Shown one piece after another: positions 33,503 through 45,279 of a DNA stretch of 64,000 nucleotides. The translations under genes and the position numbers were made by a program. Every line of letters begins with the position of its first letter. The stretch's first letter is position 1. Origin of the DNA: Hippasteria phrygiana. Lineage: Eukaryota > Echinodermata > Asteroidea > Valvatida > Goniasteridae. The stretch spans positions 1,736,001 through 1,800,000 of the forward strand of contig JAZGUH010000412.1 in the NCBI GenBank assembly GCA_037893225.1. The letters are read 5' to 3'. The notes under the pieces are model-generated. The model was not told the DNA's origin. It saw only the letters and a program-made list of their open reading frames with translations, and did not search any database.

Positions 33503-33884
33503 ATAATTCATCAAATTAAAATAATTATTACAGCTTCTAGGCTACTTAACCTGTGCCAAACGCCGCTTGGAATTATGTCTCAAAAAACCCATCCGTTTTA
33601 CTTTTCTTCGCTGGCATACTGGAAATGCATTCAAAACAATCCTGCGATTGGAAGTTCAGTCAATGAAAATGATACGGAAAAAAGCAAGGAAAGAATAATA
33701 GCGGATAATCAGTGGGATGGTCTAAAAAAACAAGCAAGCTTGTTAAAGGAGAGGAGACGACTAAATCATTAATACAAGATACGTACTTGAAATGAGCTTT
33801 ACGGAGATGATAAATACTGTATATTGCACACGAGAAACGACAGAATTAACACTAACAAGGCAACATGGAAAGGCTTACAATGCA
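33503..33884. other. Noncoding, no supported gene
   Basis: A 137-codon frame (33359-33772) crosses the foldback arm and has no recognisable motif. Confidence 0.3.
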
Positions 33885-35189
33885 TAACATCAAAAGTGCG
33901 TAAAAGACATCAAAGTTGCAGTACGAATGTGATATACAATACAATAGATGAATTACAAAAATTATTCCTCACAGTATTTTTCAAGAAAAGCTGGCCTGGC
34001 GTATCGAACTTAAGAAAGTTCTTTCTCAGAGGTATTTGAGAAAGAACTTGCCTAAGTTCGAAACGTTTGGCCAGCTTATTTTGTTGATTTGTATATGCCA
34101 GGTCAATCTAGTCAGTTAGAAGTTTGCAGCAGTTTCATTCGTTTTCACATTTGATAAGAAGATAAAGTTTCGGTGTTTTTCTTGAGAACAGAATAACACT
34201 TTTGAGCTTTTCAAAATTGCTGTTCAGAGAATTCCAAAGTTTAGAACTCTTAAATGTCAAGGAATTTAGAGACTTAGAAAAACGTACACGGGGACATTAG
34301 AAATCGTCAGATTGTTTTGTTTGATGGGAACGAATCTGGGTGTCTAAGATTAAAAAACATATTACGAAACGACTTAGGTAAATCATTTGAAATAAACTAG
34401 TGCATAAATTCTCTTAAGTTGGAACAAATACATAATACAATGTACTTTAAGTTTTGTGAAGAGAACATTTTAAATGAAAACAGTGCTGTGCTATTGTTAA
34501 GCGTACTGAAACATACTTCATTTTAAAAGGTGCGACCAAATCTGCAGTAAAAAATCACTCCCACCTTCAGACTTCTCTCCATCCAAATTTTATGAGGGAA
34601 ATGCGACATACTTATTTAGGGTTACGTTTGAAGAAACCTTTGAGTTTTATAAGTTGCCTTGTTGTGATATCACACCGTCCCTCCCTGGCTGCACCAATTC
34701 AACGAGGTAAACACACGGTGTAACGTTATTACTTGTTATGTCTATTCACGACGGTACACACCAGAAACCCATTGTCCAATTGTACCCGTTTATTACCGGG
34801 TCCATCATAACAGTCCATCTTGATTGCTCTCTCGTATTAAACAAATTTTGTCACAAATTGCACGAAGCACATATTGATTGTCAATTTCAACATGGTTGAA
34901 TGTAAGTATCTGATTGTGAAGGTTGCCAGTTATAAGGCCAAATTAAAAAAAATCCATGTTTAGCGTCCCCGCCCGCTTCCTTTTTTGAAGCCGCCTGCTT
35001 TTTTTTTTTTTTTTTTTTTTTTTAATGAAAAAACAAGAAAAATATGTTAAAATATTTGATCTTTTTCGAAAAAAACAAAAAAAAAAAAAAAAAAGTCGTA
35101 TTTTTTGACTCTAGCATCACCTTGTGTATGCTGGCGGCCATCTTGAAAAATAGCCCAGCCGGACGTCTTGGGAAATGTGTCGAGCGGCC

Positions 35190-35226
<37 letters not shown>

Positions 35227-35600
35227 CTCCTCCTTCCTATTTTTCAAAAAGGCAGGACGCTAAACATGTTTTTTTTTTTATTTGGCCTAAGCAATCATCT
35301 ACATCAGCTGTGGAAACTCTGTGCGGGGATCGAGCCTTACTATGTGTGTGTGGGTTTGTTTGTGCATTTATTGGGAGTCCTTTAACAATAAGACAATAGG
35401 GTTTCCGGTTGAGAAATGTCCCCGTTTGAAAACCGTGTTCAAAATCAATAAGGGTCCTTGCTAAAAGAGTTAAAGATGAACAATAGGACAAAAGGAGGTC
35501 CCCCCCGATTAAAGGTGTTTATACACTTCTATATATACCTAGTATCCTTTAGAGACATGCAAACAATAGAGGACAAAAGAAAGAATAGGTTTCCATAAGG
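33885..35600. repeat. Diverged long repeat, copy A (relative at 36507-37580)
   Basis: Shared text includes AACATCAAAAGTGCGT, TTTTTCAAGAAAAGCTGGCC, a foldback (AAGCTGGCC... ...GGCCAGCTT at 33993-34078), GTGCTGTGCTATTGTTAAGCG, ATATTGATTGTCAATTT and GGAGACT/GGAAACT plus TGCGGGGATC. Copy A is longer because A/T-run-rich DNA (34950-35230) has been inserted. It is probably an old interspersed element. No protein motif was seen. Confidence 0.65.
35001..35230. repeat. Three long A- or T-runs
   Basis: T-run at about 35001-35023, A-run at about 35077-35094 and A-run at about 35193-35222. Apparent Phe/Lys-rich frames across them are artefacts. Confidence 0.9.
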
Positions 35601-36506
35601 AAATTTTTAATAGGAAAATGGCTCCACAAGGAAACTTGTGTAGAAAGTCTATTGGGGAATTTTATATAGGGGCCTATATAAGAACAAAGGAAAGAACAAA
35701 ACCATGTCTCTCAATGGGACTACGTGGAAGGGGAAAATCAGCATTTGGAAAGGAATTCCGAGATCGGTTCACACAGCTTTTTAAAACAAAATTGTTGGGG
35801 TCGACAGGCCATCCACTGATTGCAGCAAATACAAAAACAGTTGGTGGGGGCGGGGATTGGGGGAGCTGGAACTCAATTAAGCCCATGATGGCGCTCTAAA
35901 CCTTAATGCAGCCTGCCCAAGTTCATGCCCAATTTTGACGTTCGAATTTATTTCTACCCTGATTTTCCAAATTTGTCGCTCTTCAGTTTTTCAAATCCGA
36001 CTAAAAACAGATAAAAGATCTTGCCAGAAAACTTATTAAAACTATTTAATCCCCTGTCGCCCTTGTCCTTTCAACTCTACATACATTACTATATGCATGT
36101 AGTCTAGTCTGTTACCATACTTTTCTGTCATTTTGCCTAGCGGAATCGAAACGTCAGGCCCTTCTTTAACTTCTATTAGATATTATTTCAGGTCCTTCCA
36201 GTTGGCGGGCAGTTTGTAGAAATATAATACATTATTTCATTAAAAGCATTATATCAACAAGGAAATTAGCACAGTGAAAAAATCAGCAGGGTTTCTATCG
36301 AGTTTGAAATATGATATTTAAAACTTTCTGACACGGGTTAGACATTAAATATCTTTAATGTAAACTATCTGTCCACGATTCAGACATATATTTTTATTCT
36401 AGCAACAGCGGATCAGACATTTCTGAGGTTTACAGTAACAATTTGTAATAGTTTCTAACATTGTCACAAAATACCTTCACTGTATATGGTGTGCATAGTT
36501 TCTATA
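35601..36506. other. Noncoding, no supported gene
   Basis: The frame 35618-35899 has no recognisable domain. The rest is AT-rich without clear structure. Confidence 0.3.
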
Positions 36507-37580
36507 ACATCAAAAGTGCGTGAGAGACATGAAAGTGGCAATACGAATGTGATAAATGCAACACAGTGTAGATAAATAACCGAATCAACCATCACAGTAT
36601 GCATTTTTCAAGAAAAGCTGGCCTAACGTTGCGAACTTGAGAAAAAACTTAGGTTCAAAACGTTAGGCCAGCTAATTTTGTTGATTTTTAATATTCCGAA
36701 TCAGTCCAGTCAGTTAGAAGTTTTTACATAAGAAGATAAAGTTTAAGTGCTTTTCTTAAGAACAACACTTTTGAGCTTTAGTAAAGATTGCTGTTAAGGG
36801 AATTCCAAAATTTAGAACCCTTAAAAGGTTACGGAATTTAAAGACTTAGAAAAACCTACATAGGGACATTAGAAATCACGAAATTCTTTAATTTGATGGG
36901 AATGAATCTGGTTGTTTAACATCTCACGAAATAGGTAAATCATTTGAAATATACTATAGTGCATAAAAGCTGGAACAAACAAATGTGAATAGAAAAAACA
37001 TCAAAATTAATACGGTGCTGTGCTATTGTTAAGCGTGCTGAAACAGATACTGAAATACTTCTGACCAATTCTGCAGTAAAAAAGAATCACTCCCACCTTC
37101 AGACTTCTCCCCAATCAACTTTAAGGGGGAATGCGACATACTTTGAAGAAACCTTTGTGATACCACACCGTCCATGCCTGGCTGCATGAATTCAACAAGG
37201 TAAACACACAGTGCAACGCGACGTTGTTCTTGTCGTGTCTATAATAACTTCAATATAGGCCTTGACCCACGACGGTGTACACCAATTTTACTCGTTTATT
37301 ACCGACTTTAGGCAATAACAATTCCACTCGATTGCTGTCTCTTATTAAACAAAATTTGTTTTCATGGTAACTTACCAGTGCAGCAAATTACACAGCACAT
37401 ATTGATTGTCAATTTTAACATTATAAGTATCTGATTGTGAAGGTTGCCAGTAACCAGTCGTCTGCACCAGCCGTGGAGACTTGGTGCGGGGATCATCAGG
37501 CCTTACTGTGGGTGTGCCCCATATGTACTACCCTATGGAGACATTAACACAATAGAGACAAAGGGACTGAATAGGTCTAG
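36507..37580. repeat. Diverged long repeat, copy B
   Basis: Direct-orientation relative of 33885-35600. It retains the AGCTGGCC...GGCCAGCT foldback at about 36615-36676 and the terminal TGCGGGGATCATCAGG / ACAATAGAGACAAAG part, but lacks the homopolymer insert. Confidence 0.65.
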
Positions 37581-37897
37581 TAGTATAGGAGATGCCGATT
37601 CTGTAACAAATCTTTAATTTCAAAAATCTCTCAAATTTTGCTGTATAGATATACACCAAATTTTTTGAAATATTAAAATTCTAAAATTGTCTAAAAATCG
37701 TCTAAATTTTTTTGCAAAATTTTGCTGTATAGATATACACCAAAATTAGCAAAAAATCTACAAAATCAGAAAATGAAAAAGATATTTTTTTGTTGTTTAC
37801 ACACATACTATTTTAAAATAAATTTCATTTGTTATAAGCTAAACAAATATATATTTTTATTAATTTTTTAAAAATTATTATATTGCCATAATAAAAG
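37581..37897 (+). other. AT-rich leader with a repeated 21-base word upstream of the polymerase remnant
   Basis: GCTGTATAGATATACACCAAA occurs twice (about 37640 and 37721), separated by 81 bases, just upstream of the first polymerase frame. It may be part of the original promoter of the element. That is an inference. Confidence 0.35.
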
Positions 37898-38885
37898 ATG
37901 GAAATTCAACCTTTCATTCGTGGATACAATAGATGGAACAAAATAACTTTAAAAAAATATATCGTTAAGTATAACTTATCTTTAGGAACACCAACAAGAC
38001 GCGGTAATACGTATATCAGGAGAGATTATATTTACGCTATAAAGAAAGAGGAAAAAAAATTAAAATATTTGAGAGTTAAAACTAAAGAAAGTCTAGCGCA
38101 AATCGTACGCGATAAAAATATTTGAGTCACTTCTACGGGTAGAAATGGTCAAGCGCTGAAAAAAGATTACATCGAAGCTATACAAAGATTTAAATCTCCA
38201 AATCTTTTTCGAGAATCAGACTTTCGAGAGACGAGAAGATTTGCGAACAGTTATAGAAATTGGGAAACTGTACCAAATCTGTTTATCGACGATCCAGAAC
38301 ACCCACGCGTCAATGATCAAAAGCAAAATTACTGCTGAATTAAGAGAACTAAGAACGATGAAACCTAAGATCGCTATGAAAGTAAAGTATAAAAAAGATA
38401 ACGTCGGATGGTGAGACTGTAAAATCGACGGCAACTCATTTTAGTCATCAAAATCGTGTCTTAAACGAGAGTGATATACAAACAACGCTCAGACGACAAT
38501 TTGAAACGATACTGTCTGCGATAGATAAATACACGAACGAAGGAAGTGGTTGGACTATAGATAAAATACTTGCGTTTTACATCAACATAAATAGAGTAAA
38601 CCCTTTGGTAGGCGCTTCTTACGCAAAACTACCCAAATTTATCGGTAATAAACACGCAACTGTCAACATCAAAAACGAAGATATAAGATGGTGCATATGA
38701 GCAGCTTTGGGAATATATACTGATAAGGTTAAAACAAAATAGAAACAAATCCAAATTACAAATTTAACAGAAATAGAACTTCTATTTATAAAACTAATGA
38801 TGGGTTAAATTTTTAAGATGTAGACTTCCCCACACCAATACATCAGGTACCTAGAATAGAAAGACAGAACGGTATAAGTATAAAC

Positions 38886-39755
38886 GTGTTTGGGTACGAA
38901 AAATGGATATATCCATTATACCTCTCTAAAAAATCAACCGCTACAACTTGGGTCAATTTGTTGTTGTTTGAAGGTCATTATTGCTGGATAAATGACTTGC
39001 CTAGATTATTGTCTAGCGTTACAAACAGCCAACATCGTAAACATTTTTGCTTGAGATGTTTATCGCATTTTAATTCGCCAGAAAAGTTGGAATTACACGA
39101 GATAGATTGCGAAGGAATAGACTCACCCCCATCTAGAGTCGTATTGCCAAAACCGGACAAGAATATATTAAAGTTCAAAAACTATACAAATTTACAAGAC
39201 GCACCATACGTAATATACGCTGATTTTGAATCTATATTAGAAAAAACAACTGCCCCTGCTAGCGAAGAGAGCGCCACAATTAAAACTCACATTTACAGAG
39301 CCTGCGGTTATTCATACGTTGTCGTTAAATGCGATGGTTGTAACACGAAACAAAAGACATATCGAGGTAGAGATTCTGTAGATCATTTTATAGCCTCGTT
39401 GAAAAAAATAGAACCTGAAATTAACGCCTTACTCGCTAACGCTAAACCGATGGAATATACCATACAATACGAAATAATTCACCTAAACTCTAATGAGTGC
39501 TGGATTTGCGAAAAACCAATTTACCCAAATTACTCGTGTAATTGTCATTGCGACGAGCCGGAAGATTTGAAAATAAAAGATGAAGAAGATGAATACTCAT
39601 ACAAAAACAACAAGGGATACATCAAGTTAAAATGCAAGTCTTGTCGCAAGAGGATTAACAAATTTCGAAAAGTCAGAGATCACTGTCACATCACCGGTAA
39701 ATATCGCGGAGCCGCACACGCTTACTGCAATCTTAAATTACATACGACCTTATAG
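38886..39755 (+). pseudogene. PolB fragment: zinc motifs and exonuclease start
   Basis: The longest open piece of the remnant (289 codons) contains the C2H2-like motif, the YADFES exonuclease motif and, near its end, two CxxC pairs followed by DHCHxTGxYRG...CN. That layout resembles endonuclease VII-like (HNH, treble-clef) domains. It stops where the downstream frame has shifted, just before the MITE. Confidence 0.8.
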
Positions 39756-39827
39756 TACGCCAATACCAGTCGTATTTCACATTTTGGAGGGTTACGACGC
39801 GCACTTGATCATGCAGAGCATTTCCAA

Positions 39828-40009
39828 CAGGGGCGGATCTAGGTTTTAACTAAGGGGGGGGGGGGGGGGGGGGGTTTACCTGAGGTGATTGGCCAACACA
39901 CCCCAGCGTGCCGAATTTTCGACACCCGACAATGGTTATTTTTTTTTTCAGCCCAAGGGGGGGGGGTTAAACCCCCCCCCCCCCCCCCCCCCCCGTAGAT
40001 CCGCCACTG
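39828..40009. mobile_element. 182-base MITE inside the PolB remnant
   Basis: The inverted ends are CAGGGGCGGATCTAGG and CGTAGATCCGCCACTG (14 of 16 bases complementary), with long G- and C-runs inside that also pair. The element is flanked by TCCAA (39823-39827 and 40010-40014). The CAG-type ends recall hAT elements, but the visible duplication is 5 rather than 8 bases. The polymerase text resumes directly after the duplication. Confidence 0.75.
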
Positions 40010-40234
40010 TCCAAGTACCAAGAAGACATCGGATGCATACCAAAAAATTCAGAAAAATACATTTCATTTTCGGTCGGTCAATATAGATTTATCGACTCGT
40101 TACATTTTATGTCTAGCGCTCTTGACAATTTGGTAAAGAGTTGTCCGAGAGAATCTTTTAGTTTACTCTTTAAACATTTTGGCGAAGAGAACGTGGACAT
40201 CTTATTACAAAAGGGTGTTTATCCGTATTAGTAT

Positions 40235-40834
40235 ATGGACAGCCACGAAAGATTTAACGAGACTAGTTTACCATCCAAGGAATGTTTTTACAGCGGTCTA
40301 AAGGACAAACACGTGTCTAACGAAGACTACAAAAGAGCGCAACGAGTGTGGAAAACATTTAACATTAAAAACTTGGGCGAATATCACGACTTGTACGTAA
40401 CTACAGACACTCTATTACTAGCTGGGGTATTTGAGAATTTTAGGCAAATGTGTAGAACAAACTATAAATTTGATCCAGCAAACTATTATACAGCACCCGG
40501 TCTAAGTTGGGACGCGTTATCAAGGCACAGGAAAATTGAATTAGAACTTTTGACCGATACAGACCAACACTTATTTTTTGAAAAGGCGAAAAGAGGAGGG
40601 ATATCGAGTGTTGGAAGCGTAAGATATTTTAAGGCGAATAACGAGTATCTAAACGACTATGATTCAGATAAACCAGACTCTTATATTCTCTATCTCGACG
40701 CCAACAATTTATACGGATGGGCTATGAGTCAATACTTACCCTACGGAGGATTTAATTGGGTCACCGCGAGTCAATTTACCCACGATTGTATCATGTCACT
40801 AAAAGACGTTTCTAAAACGGGGTATATGTTTTAG
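40235..40834 (+). pseudogene. PolB fragment: palm motif A region
   Basis: This 199-codon piece contains YHDLYVTTDTLLLAGVFENF and the palm motif LYLDANNLYGWAMSQ with its catalytic Asp. It is bounded upstream by a TAG at about 40231 and ends at another TAG (40832-40834). The text after both stops continues the same domain, so these are nonsense mutations. Confidence 0.8.
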
Positions 40835-41473
40835 GTAACCCTAGAATATCCAACCGAACTACACGACCTCCACAATGATTATCCGCTAGCGTCGGATAAT
40901 ATAGTTATACCGGAAGAATGGTTATCGGAGTATCAACTAAACCTGATGAATTATATAGGATCTAGCACTAATGCGCCGAAATTAACGGGTACGCTATATC
41001 GCAAAGAAAAATATGTATTACACTACGTCAATTTGAAACAGTATCTGAGATTGGGCCTAAAACTAACGAAAGTACATCGAGCGTTACAATTTAAGCAAAA
41101 ACCTTGGATGAAATCGTATATCGATAAGAACACCCAACTAAGAAAAGAAGCGAAGTCAGATTTTGAAAAAAATTCTTCAAGTTGATGAACAACTCGGTAT
41201 TTGGTAAAACGATGGAAAATGACAGAAATAGAATAGATGGAGCGCTACTGCAAGACGATCAAGTCGAAGAATAAAAAAAATAACGTCTAAACCGAGCTAC
41301 AAGTCTACTACCGCGTTTGAAGAATGCGGCCTATCATTTGTAGAATCGTATCGAACTAAAGTCCGCCTAGACAAACCGATTTACTGCGGCGTTAGTATCT
41401 TAGACTTATCTAAGACTCTAATGTACGACTTTTATTACAACGTATTAAAAAGACGTATGGCGATAACGTAAGG

Positions 41474-41872
41474 TTGATGTATACCGACACAGACTCGCTG
41501 CTTTTGATTATCTATACGAAAGACGTTTATGTCGATACGGAAAAACAGTCCGACTTGTACGATTTTCACGAATACGAGGAAGACCACTTTTTATACAACG
41601 AGACTAACAAGAAAGTCATCGGTAAATTTAAAGACGAATGTAAAGGAAAAGTTATCAGCGAAGCTACATGCATCAGATCAAAGATGTACTCCATTTTATA
41701 CGGAGATAACGATATTATAAAGAAGGCCAAAGGTGTAAACAAAGTGGTTATAAACAACGATCTAACTTACGAAAATTATAAAAATTGTGTTTTAGCGAGC
41801 AAATGCTATTCAAACAATATGATAAAAAATTGGGTCCGAACATCACATGATATACACATAGGCTCAAGTTAA
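41474..41872 (+). pseudogene. PolB fragment: catalytic DTDS and thumb
   Basis: The 132-codon piece begins at the palm motif C, MYTDTDSL, and runs into the thumb. It is separated from the previous piece by frame shifts around 41170 and 41273. The C-terminal polymerase text continues to about 41960. Confidence 0.8.
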
Positions 41873-42130
41873 ACAATCGTTAAATCCTTTAGATACGAAG
41901 AGATATATTTTACCAGATGGTGTTGATACTCCGGCTTATGGTCACCGTTCTATAGACTAAAGATTAGAACAAGAATTGTTATAAATTCCTACTCGAAAAA
42001 TAACTCTCGTATGGTTATTATCGATTAACTCGCCGTCGCGGTCTCTGAAAGAGAAACTCAGTTCGGGTATTTTACTCATAATTAGCGGTATGACAGTTTT
42101 CTTTTATTCTGCAACGACGCGATTATATAT

Positions 42131-43580
42131 TGTAGTGAAATCAGTGCTGCGGTGTCACAGCATGCAAGGGAGGTTGATCCCAAAGTAAATCAGGATGAGC
42201 GTGTTATGGGAGATCGGAGCCACAAAATCACCAGTTAACCAGTAGTTGAATTTCCGCAGATCAATTGTAGAATTTATTGAATCATCGATCAAATCAGGAA
42301 GGGTGAAATCAAGTTAATGGAAATCCAAGATGACAAATTACAAATCCAGAGTAGATGATGTAAACGAAAACGGTGTGTAATAATTGCAAGTGGGTGAAGA
42401 TGCAGTTAAAAATGATCAGGATCCCATGATGAAGACTAATAATCACTGGTAGTGGTACAAAAAGAAAGATAGATCGATCCCCAGGCGCAGCACAGCCTCG
42501 ATAGGCCTACACTTTGCCACAAGTTCTGGAAATGCCCGCCTTCACTCAGAGCATACTCATGCTCCCAAAGGAGGCGGCTAAACAATGAAAAATACGAGGA
42601 AAAATCCTCGTAAACCGGAGCACGAATGCCACCGCCACAACAGAGAAAAGGAAGCCCGCTCGCATGTTGTGGACACACCACCAAGCGTTTCTCAGATATT
42701 ACTACTCCACAAAATAGGGTAAAATATTAAAGATAACGATAAATTCCGTTGTCTTTTAAAAGAAACCTTCACTCAATGGACCTTCACATAATTACAATTC
42801 TTATACAATCCAAAGAAGGAAATATGGGACAAAAGCCTATGAATTCCACGACAACTAGTGATATTTATATGCATATGCATCAGGGACACATGCAAATTAG
42901 GGTGAACTAAATATAGCTCAGTATCTGGGGAGTTGGACAGTTAGCGGATACTGCGTGCCCCCACAAATTCCCTGCTTTAAGACCACGCGACCCGAGTGGT
43001 CCAGACTGTGTAAAATATGATTCCAAATGTTTCATTGTACAATATCAATAATTGCAGATTGGCAAGAATAAATTCTCAATATTCAAGCTATTTCTTTGGA
43101 GAACAACAATTAAACAACTCCAGAACAATCAGCAAAAATATACAATGTAGCTTGCAACGGCTGATCAAAAGCAGACCAGACTACCTCTGTATAGTACACT
43201 GCTTTTCTTTCTATAGCGACACTGGCACATTTTTGGAATTGAACAATAAAGTATGAATTTAACCATACAAAACATCCTTCTGAAACTACATACTTGAATA
43301 CATGTAGGCCAAAATGAAAAACCTGATATTAAAACAACTTTTAATATCCTTAACCGTGACTTCCAAAGGCGCTAATGAATACATTTATCATAACAACAAC
43401 TATGGCTGAAGTCCATAGAATCGGCAATGTGCTAAACCACTGATTCTAAGGTAAACACATTATAAATACACACACATATTCAGTCCTTGCATTCTGTTCC
43501 TAACAAGTATTAAGGCTAGGCAACCAAAGTAGAAGTCAAGGCTCAATAACTATACATTAAAGTTAATGCAACAAAATCAC
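42131..43580 (-). mobile_element. Probable 3' LTR of a Ty3-like element (limits uncertain)
   Basis: The segment follows the polymerase remnant and precedes a retroelement body read on the minus strand. Its part 42916-43239 recurs without a visible difference at 63677-64000, as expected of the second LTR of one insertion. A TG at 42131 is a possible outer end. The inner end and the polypurine tract were not pinned down. Confidence 0.4.
42916..43239. repeat. Segment identical to the window end (63677-64000)
   Basis: From GCTCAGTATCTGGGGAG to TTTTTGGAAT the two 324-base stretches match base for base by eye. The match may continue beyond the window. Confidence 0.95.
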
Positions 43581-43599
43581 TATTTCTCCAGCTGTTTAT

Positions 43600-44170
43600 T
43601 TATTGGATGTGTCTGAAAATGAGCTCTCTTAGGCCTCGACAATACTTGGCCACACCCTCTTGATTTAAATGACATCCGTCCTCATGGATGTACTTCGGAT
43701 AATTAACCTTTCTCTGGGCGTATTGGTAAACCTTTGGATTTTCCTGAAGTTCCCTAGCGAGAATAGCATTGAATCGTCGGACCCGATGGTTGAATGTGGC
43801 AACTTGTACCTGTCCCTGGCGTGTTATTTTAGTGCGCTGAACTACAGAGAGTGATACAATACGCGCAGCGACAACACCCTTGGATTCAAGCAAATCAAGA
43901 AAACGAAGCGTGTCCTGAAGTAGAACAGCAGGGGTGACTTCTGGGCTACAGAGATCATTTGTCCCCATATCAATAATTAATACATCAATTTTCCTCTTTT
44001 TCATCTCACGCACATAGTGATCAGGACTAGAGAATATTCTAGCATAAGTTAAGCCTGGATGGCCTTCTACAGACAGGGTACACGCATCTTGAACACCAAT
44101 ATAATCACAAACTAACTGCTGGCTTCTTTGAGCATCTCTCGAAAGTCGAGCAATAAATGAATGGCTAAAT
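43600..44170 (-). CDS. SGNH/GDSL-type esterase-like ORF downstream of the Ty3 integrase
   Basis: The frame shows all SGNH blocks: HSFIARL at about 44150 (nucleophile Ser), a Gly-containing GHPGLTYAR, the IDMGTNDLC block with Asn (about 43955) and the C-terminal HEDGCHLNQEG (about 43680) with the Asp/His pair. The ATG at 44011-44013 is internal. The open frame reaches upstream to about 44170, where it meets the end of the broken integrase region, so the true start is unknown. SGNH proteins hydrolyse esters. Such domains occur in LINE ORF1 and in gag/accessory proteins of several animal retroelements. Here it lies 3' of the integrase, where an env would be. Whether it is expressed is unknown. 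Confidence 0.6.
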
Positions 44171-44198
44171 AGAAAAATGTGTGGCTACGAATTCTCTG

Positions 44199-45060
44199 TC
44201 ATATTTGTATACGTGTGAAATGTTTAAGCTGGCTTCCAGAACATGTGGCAAAATATAGTAAAAGAGATACTAGTGAGATACTGTGTGGTGTGCTGTTGTA
44301 AATAAATACCAAATGTGGGAGGAGTTTTAGCCAGTTCCTACGGTTTTTGAGTTCAACAGATTTGATGAGACCACAGAGCGTTCTGTTGAAACGCTCTGTC
44401 TGCCCATTACCTTGTGGGTGGTAAGGGGTGGTTCTAGTTTTGCGTATACCATACAGGTTGCATAGTTCTTGCACAAGGTGACTCTCAAAATTCCTGCCCT
44501 GATCCGAATGGATCTGGGAAGGAATACCGTAGTGTACGAACCACTGATCATGCAGACTTTGAGCCACTACTTTTGCAGTCTGATCCCTGCAGGGGGTGGC
44601 TAGCGCAAACTTAGTGAAAGCGTCTGTCATGACCAAGACATCCTCGACATTGCCATGACCTTTATCCAACTTGAGAAAATCTATCGCTAAACGCTCCAAG
44701 GGCCGGAAAGCCAGAAGGTGGCGCATTGGGGGCCGGACTGCTGGTGTGGAAGCCTTGGCCACAGTGCACTGAAAACAATTTTGAATGTATTCTTTCACCT
44801 GAACATTCATACTTGGCCAATAACAACGACTCTTGATCAATCCTAAAGTTCTCCCTACACCCTGATGTCCCCATTGACCATGAGCAACCTTTATAATTTC
44901 AGACTGCAGTTGCTTTGGGACAAGCAATTGAAACACTTGCCCAGGAACAGGATCACCAACTGCTCTGTACAACACACCATGTCGTTCAACTAATTGGGGC
45001 CACTCCTTTAGCCAACCTTTGACCTCTTTCGTACTTTGACCTGGACTCAGACCACCTATT
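44199..45060 (-). pseudogene. Ty3/gypsy integrase, C-terminal pol fragment
   Basis: The visible frame (258 codons from the ATG at 44975) shows the HHCC zinc region (H..GHQGVGRT...CFQC) and the integrase core: AIDFLKLD, HSDQGRNFE and HPQGNGQTERFNRTL with its catalytic Glu. After FIYNSTPHS the frame is lost: the text of the usual pol continuation resumes in another frame and meets a stop near 44220. Upstream, pol text continues past 44976 to 45060 and, after a small MITE, to 45279, where a Penelope-like element interrupts it. Protease, RT and RNase H are absent from the window. Confidence 0.75.
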
Positions 45061-45072
45061 CCTGGGTCCTAA

Positions 45073-45163
45073 CACTATGAACATCTAACAAAAGAAAACA
45101 CACGCAGTCCTTTGTTACAAACAAAGGACTGCGTAGGTTTTCTTTTGTTAGATGTTCATAGTG
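45073..45163. mobile_element. 91-base foldback MITE with TAA duplication
   Basis: The arms run from CACTATGAACATCTAACAAA inward to CGCAGTCCTTTGTT and return almost perfectly inverted. The element is flanked by TAA at 45070-45072 and 45164-45166. A 3-base TWA duplication is characteristic of PIF/Harbinger elements (family knowledge). It sits in the pol text of the broken Ty3 element. Confidence 0.75.
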
Positions 45164-45279
45164 TAACGGTGATCCCATAGACACCACACTTCAGTAAGGG
45201 CATCGTCCCCCTTTTGTATTACAGCCAAATCTGAATGAGAATATGATGACAGTACCGAAGATGCAACCATGGGTGGTTC

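Larger units (their letters stand above)
37898..41960 (+). pseudogene. Decayed family B DNA polymerase of Polinton/adintovirus type
   Basis: The order of motifs is that of a protein-primed-type PolB carried by Polinton/Maverick elements and adintoviruses. There is an N-terminal basic region (from 37898), a C2H2-like motif (FCLRCLSHF, about 39040), the exonuclease motif DFE at 39222-39230, and a Cys/His block RDHCHITGKYRGAAH near 39675-39720. Palm motif DANNLYGWAMSQ starts at about 40697 and catalytic DTDS is at 41486-41497. The C-terminus ends about 41960. The gene is dead. In-frame stops are seen at 38123 (TGA), 38694 (TGA), about 40231 (TAG) and 40832 (TAG). Frame shifts separate the open pieces 38886-39755, 40235-40834, 40946-41185 and 41474-41872, and a MITE interrupts it at 39828. 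No capsid, integrase or packaging ATPase was found nearby, so it is an isolated fragment of a larger element. Confidence 0.85.

Noticed and set aside
35047..35385. Lys- and Phe-rich frames over A/T runs
   Set aside because: They are generated by homopolymers.
38123..38696. TGA read as tryptophan in the PolB remnant
   Set aside because: Two TGA codons fit this, but TAG stops and several frame shifts occur in the same gene, so simple decay is the better explanation.
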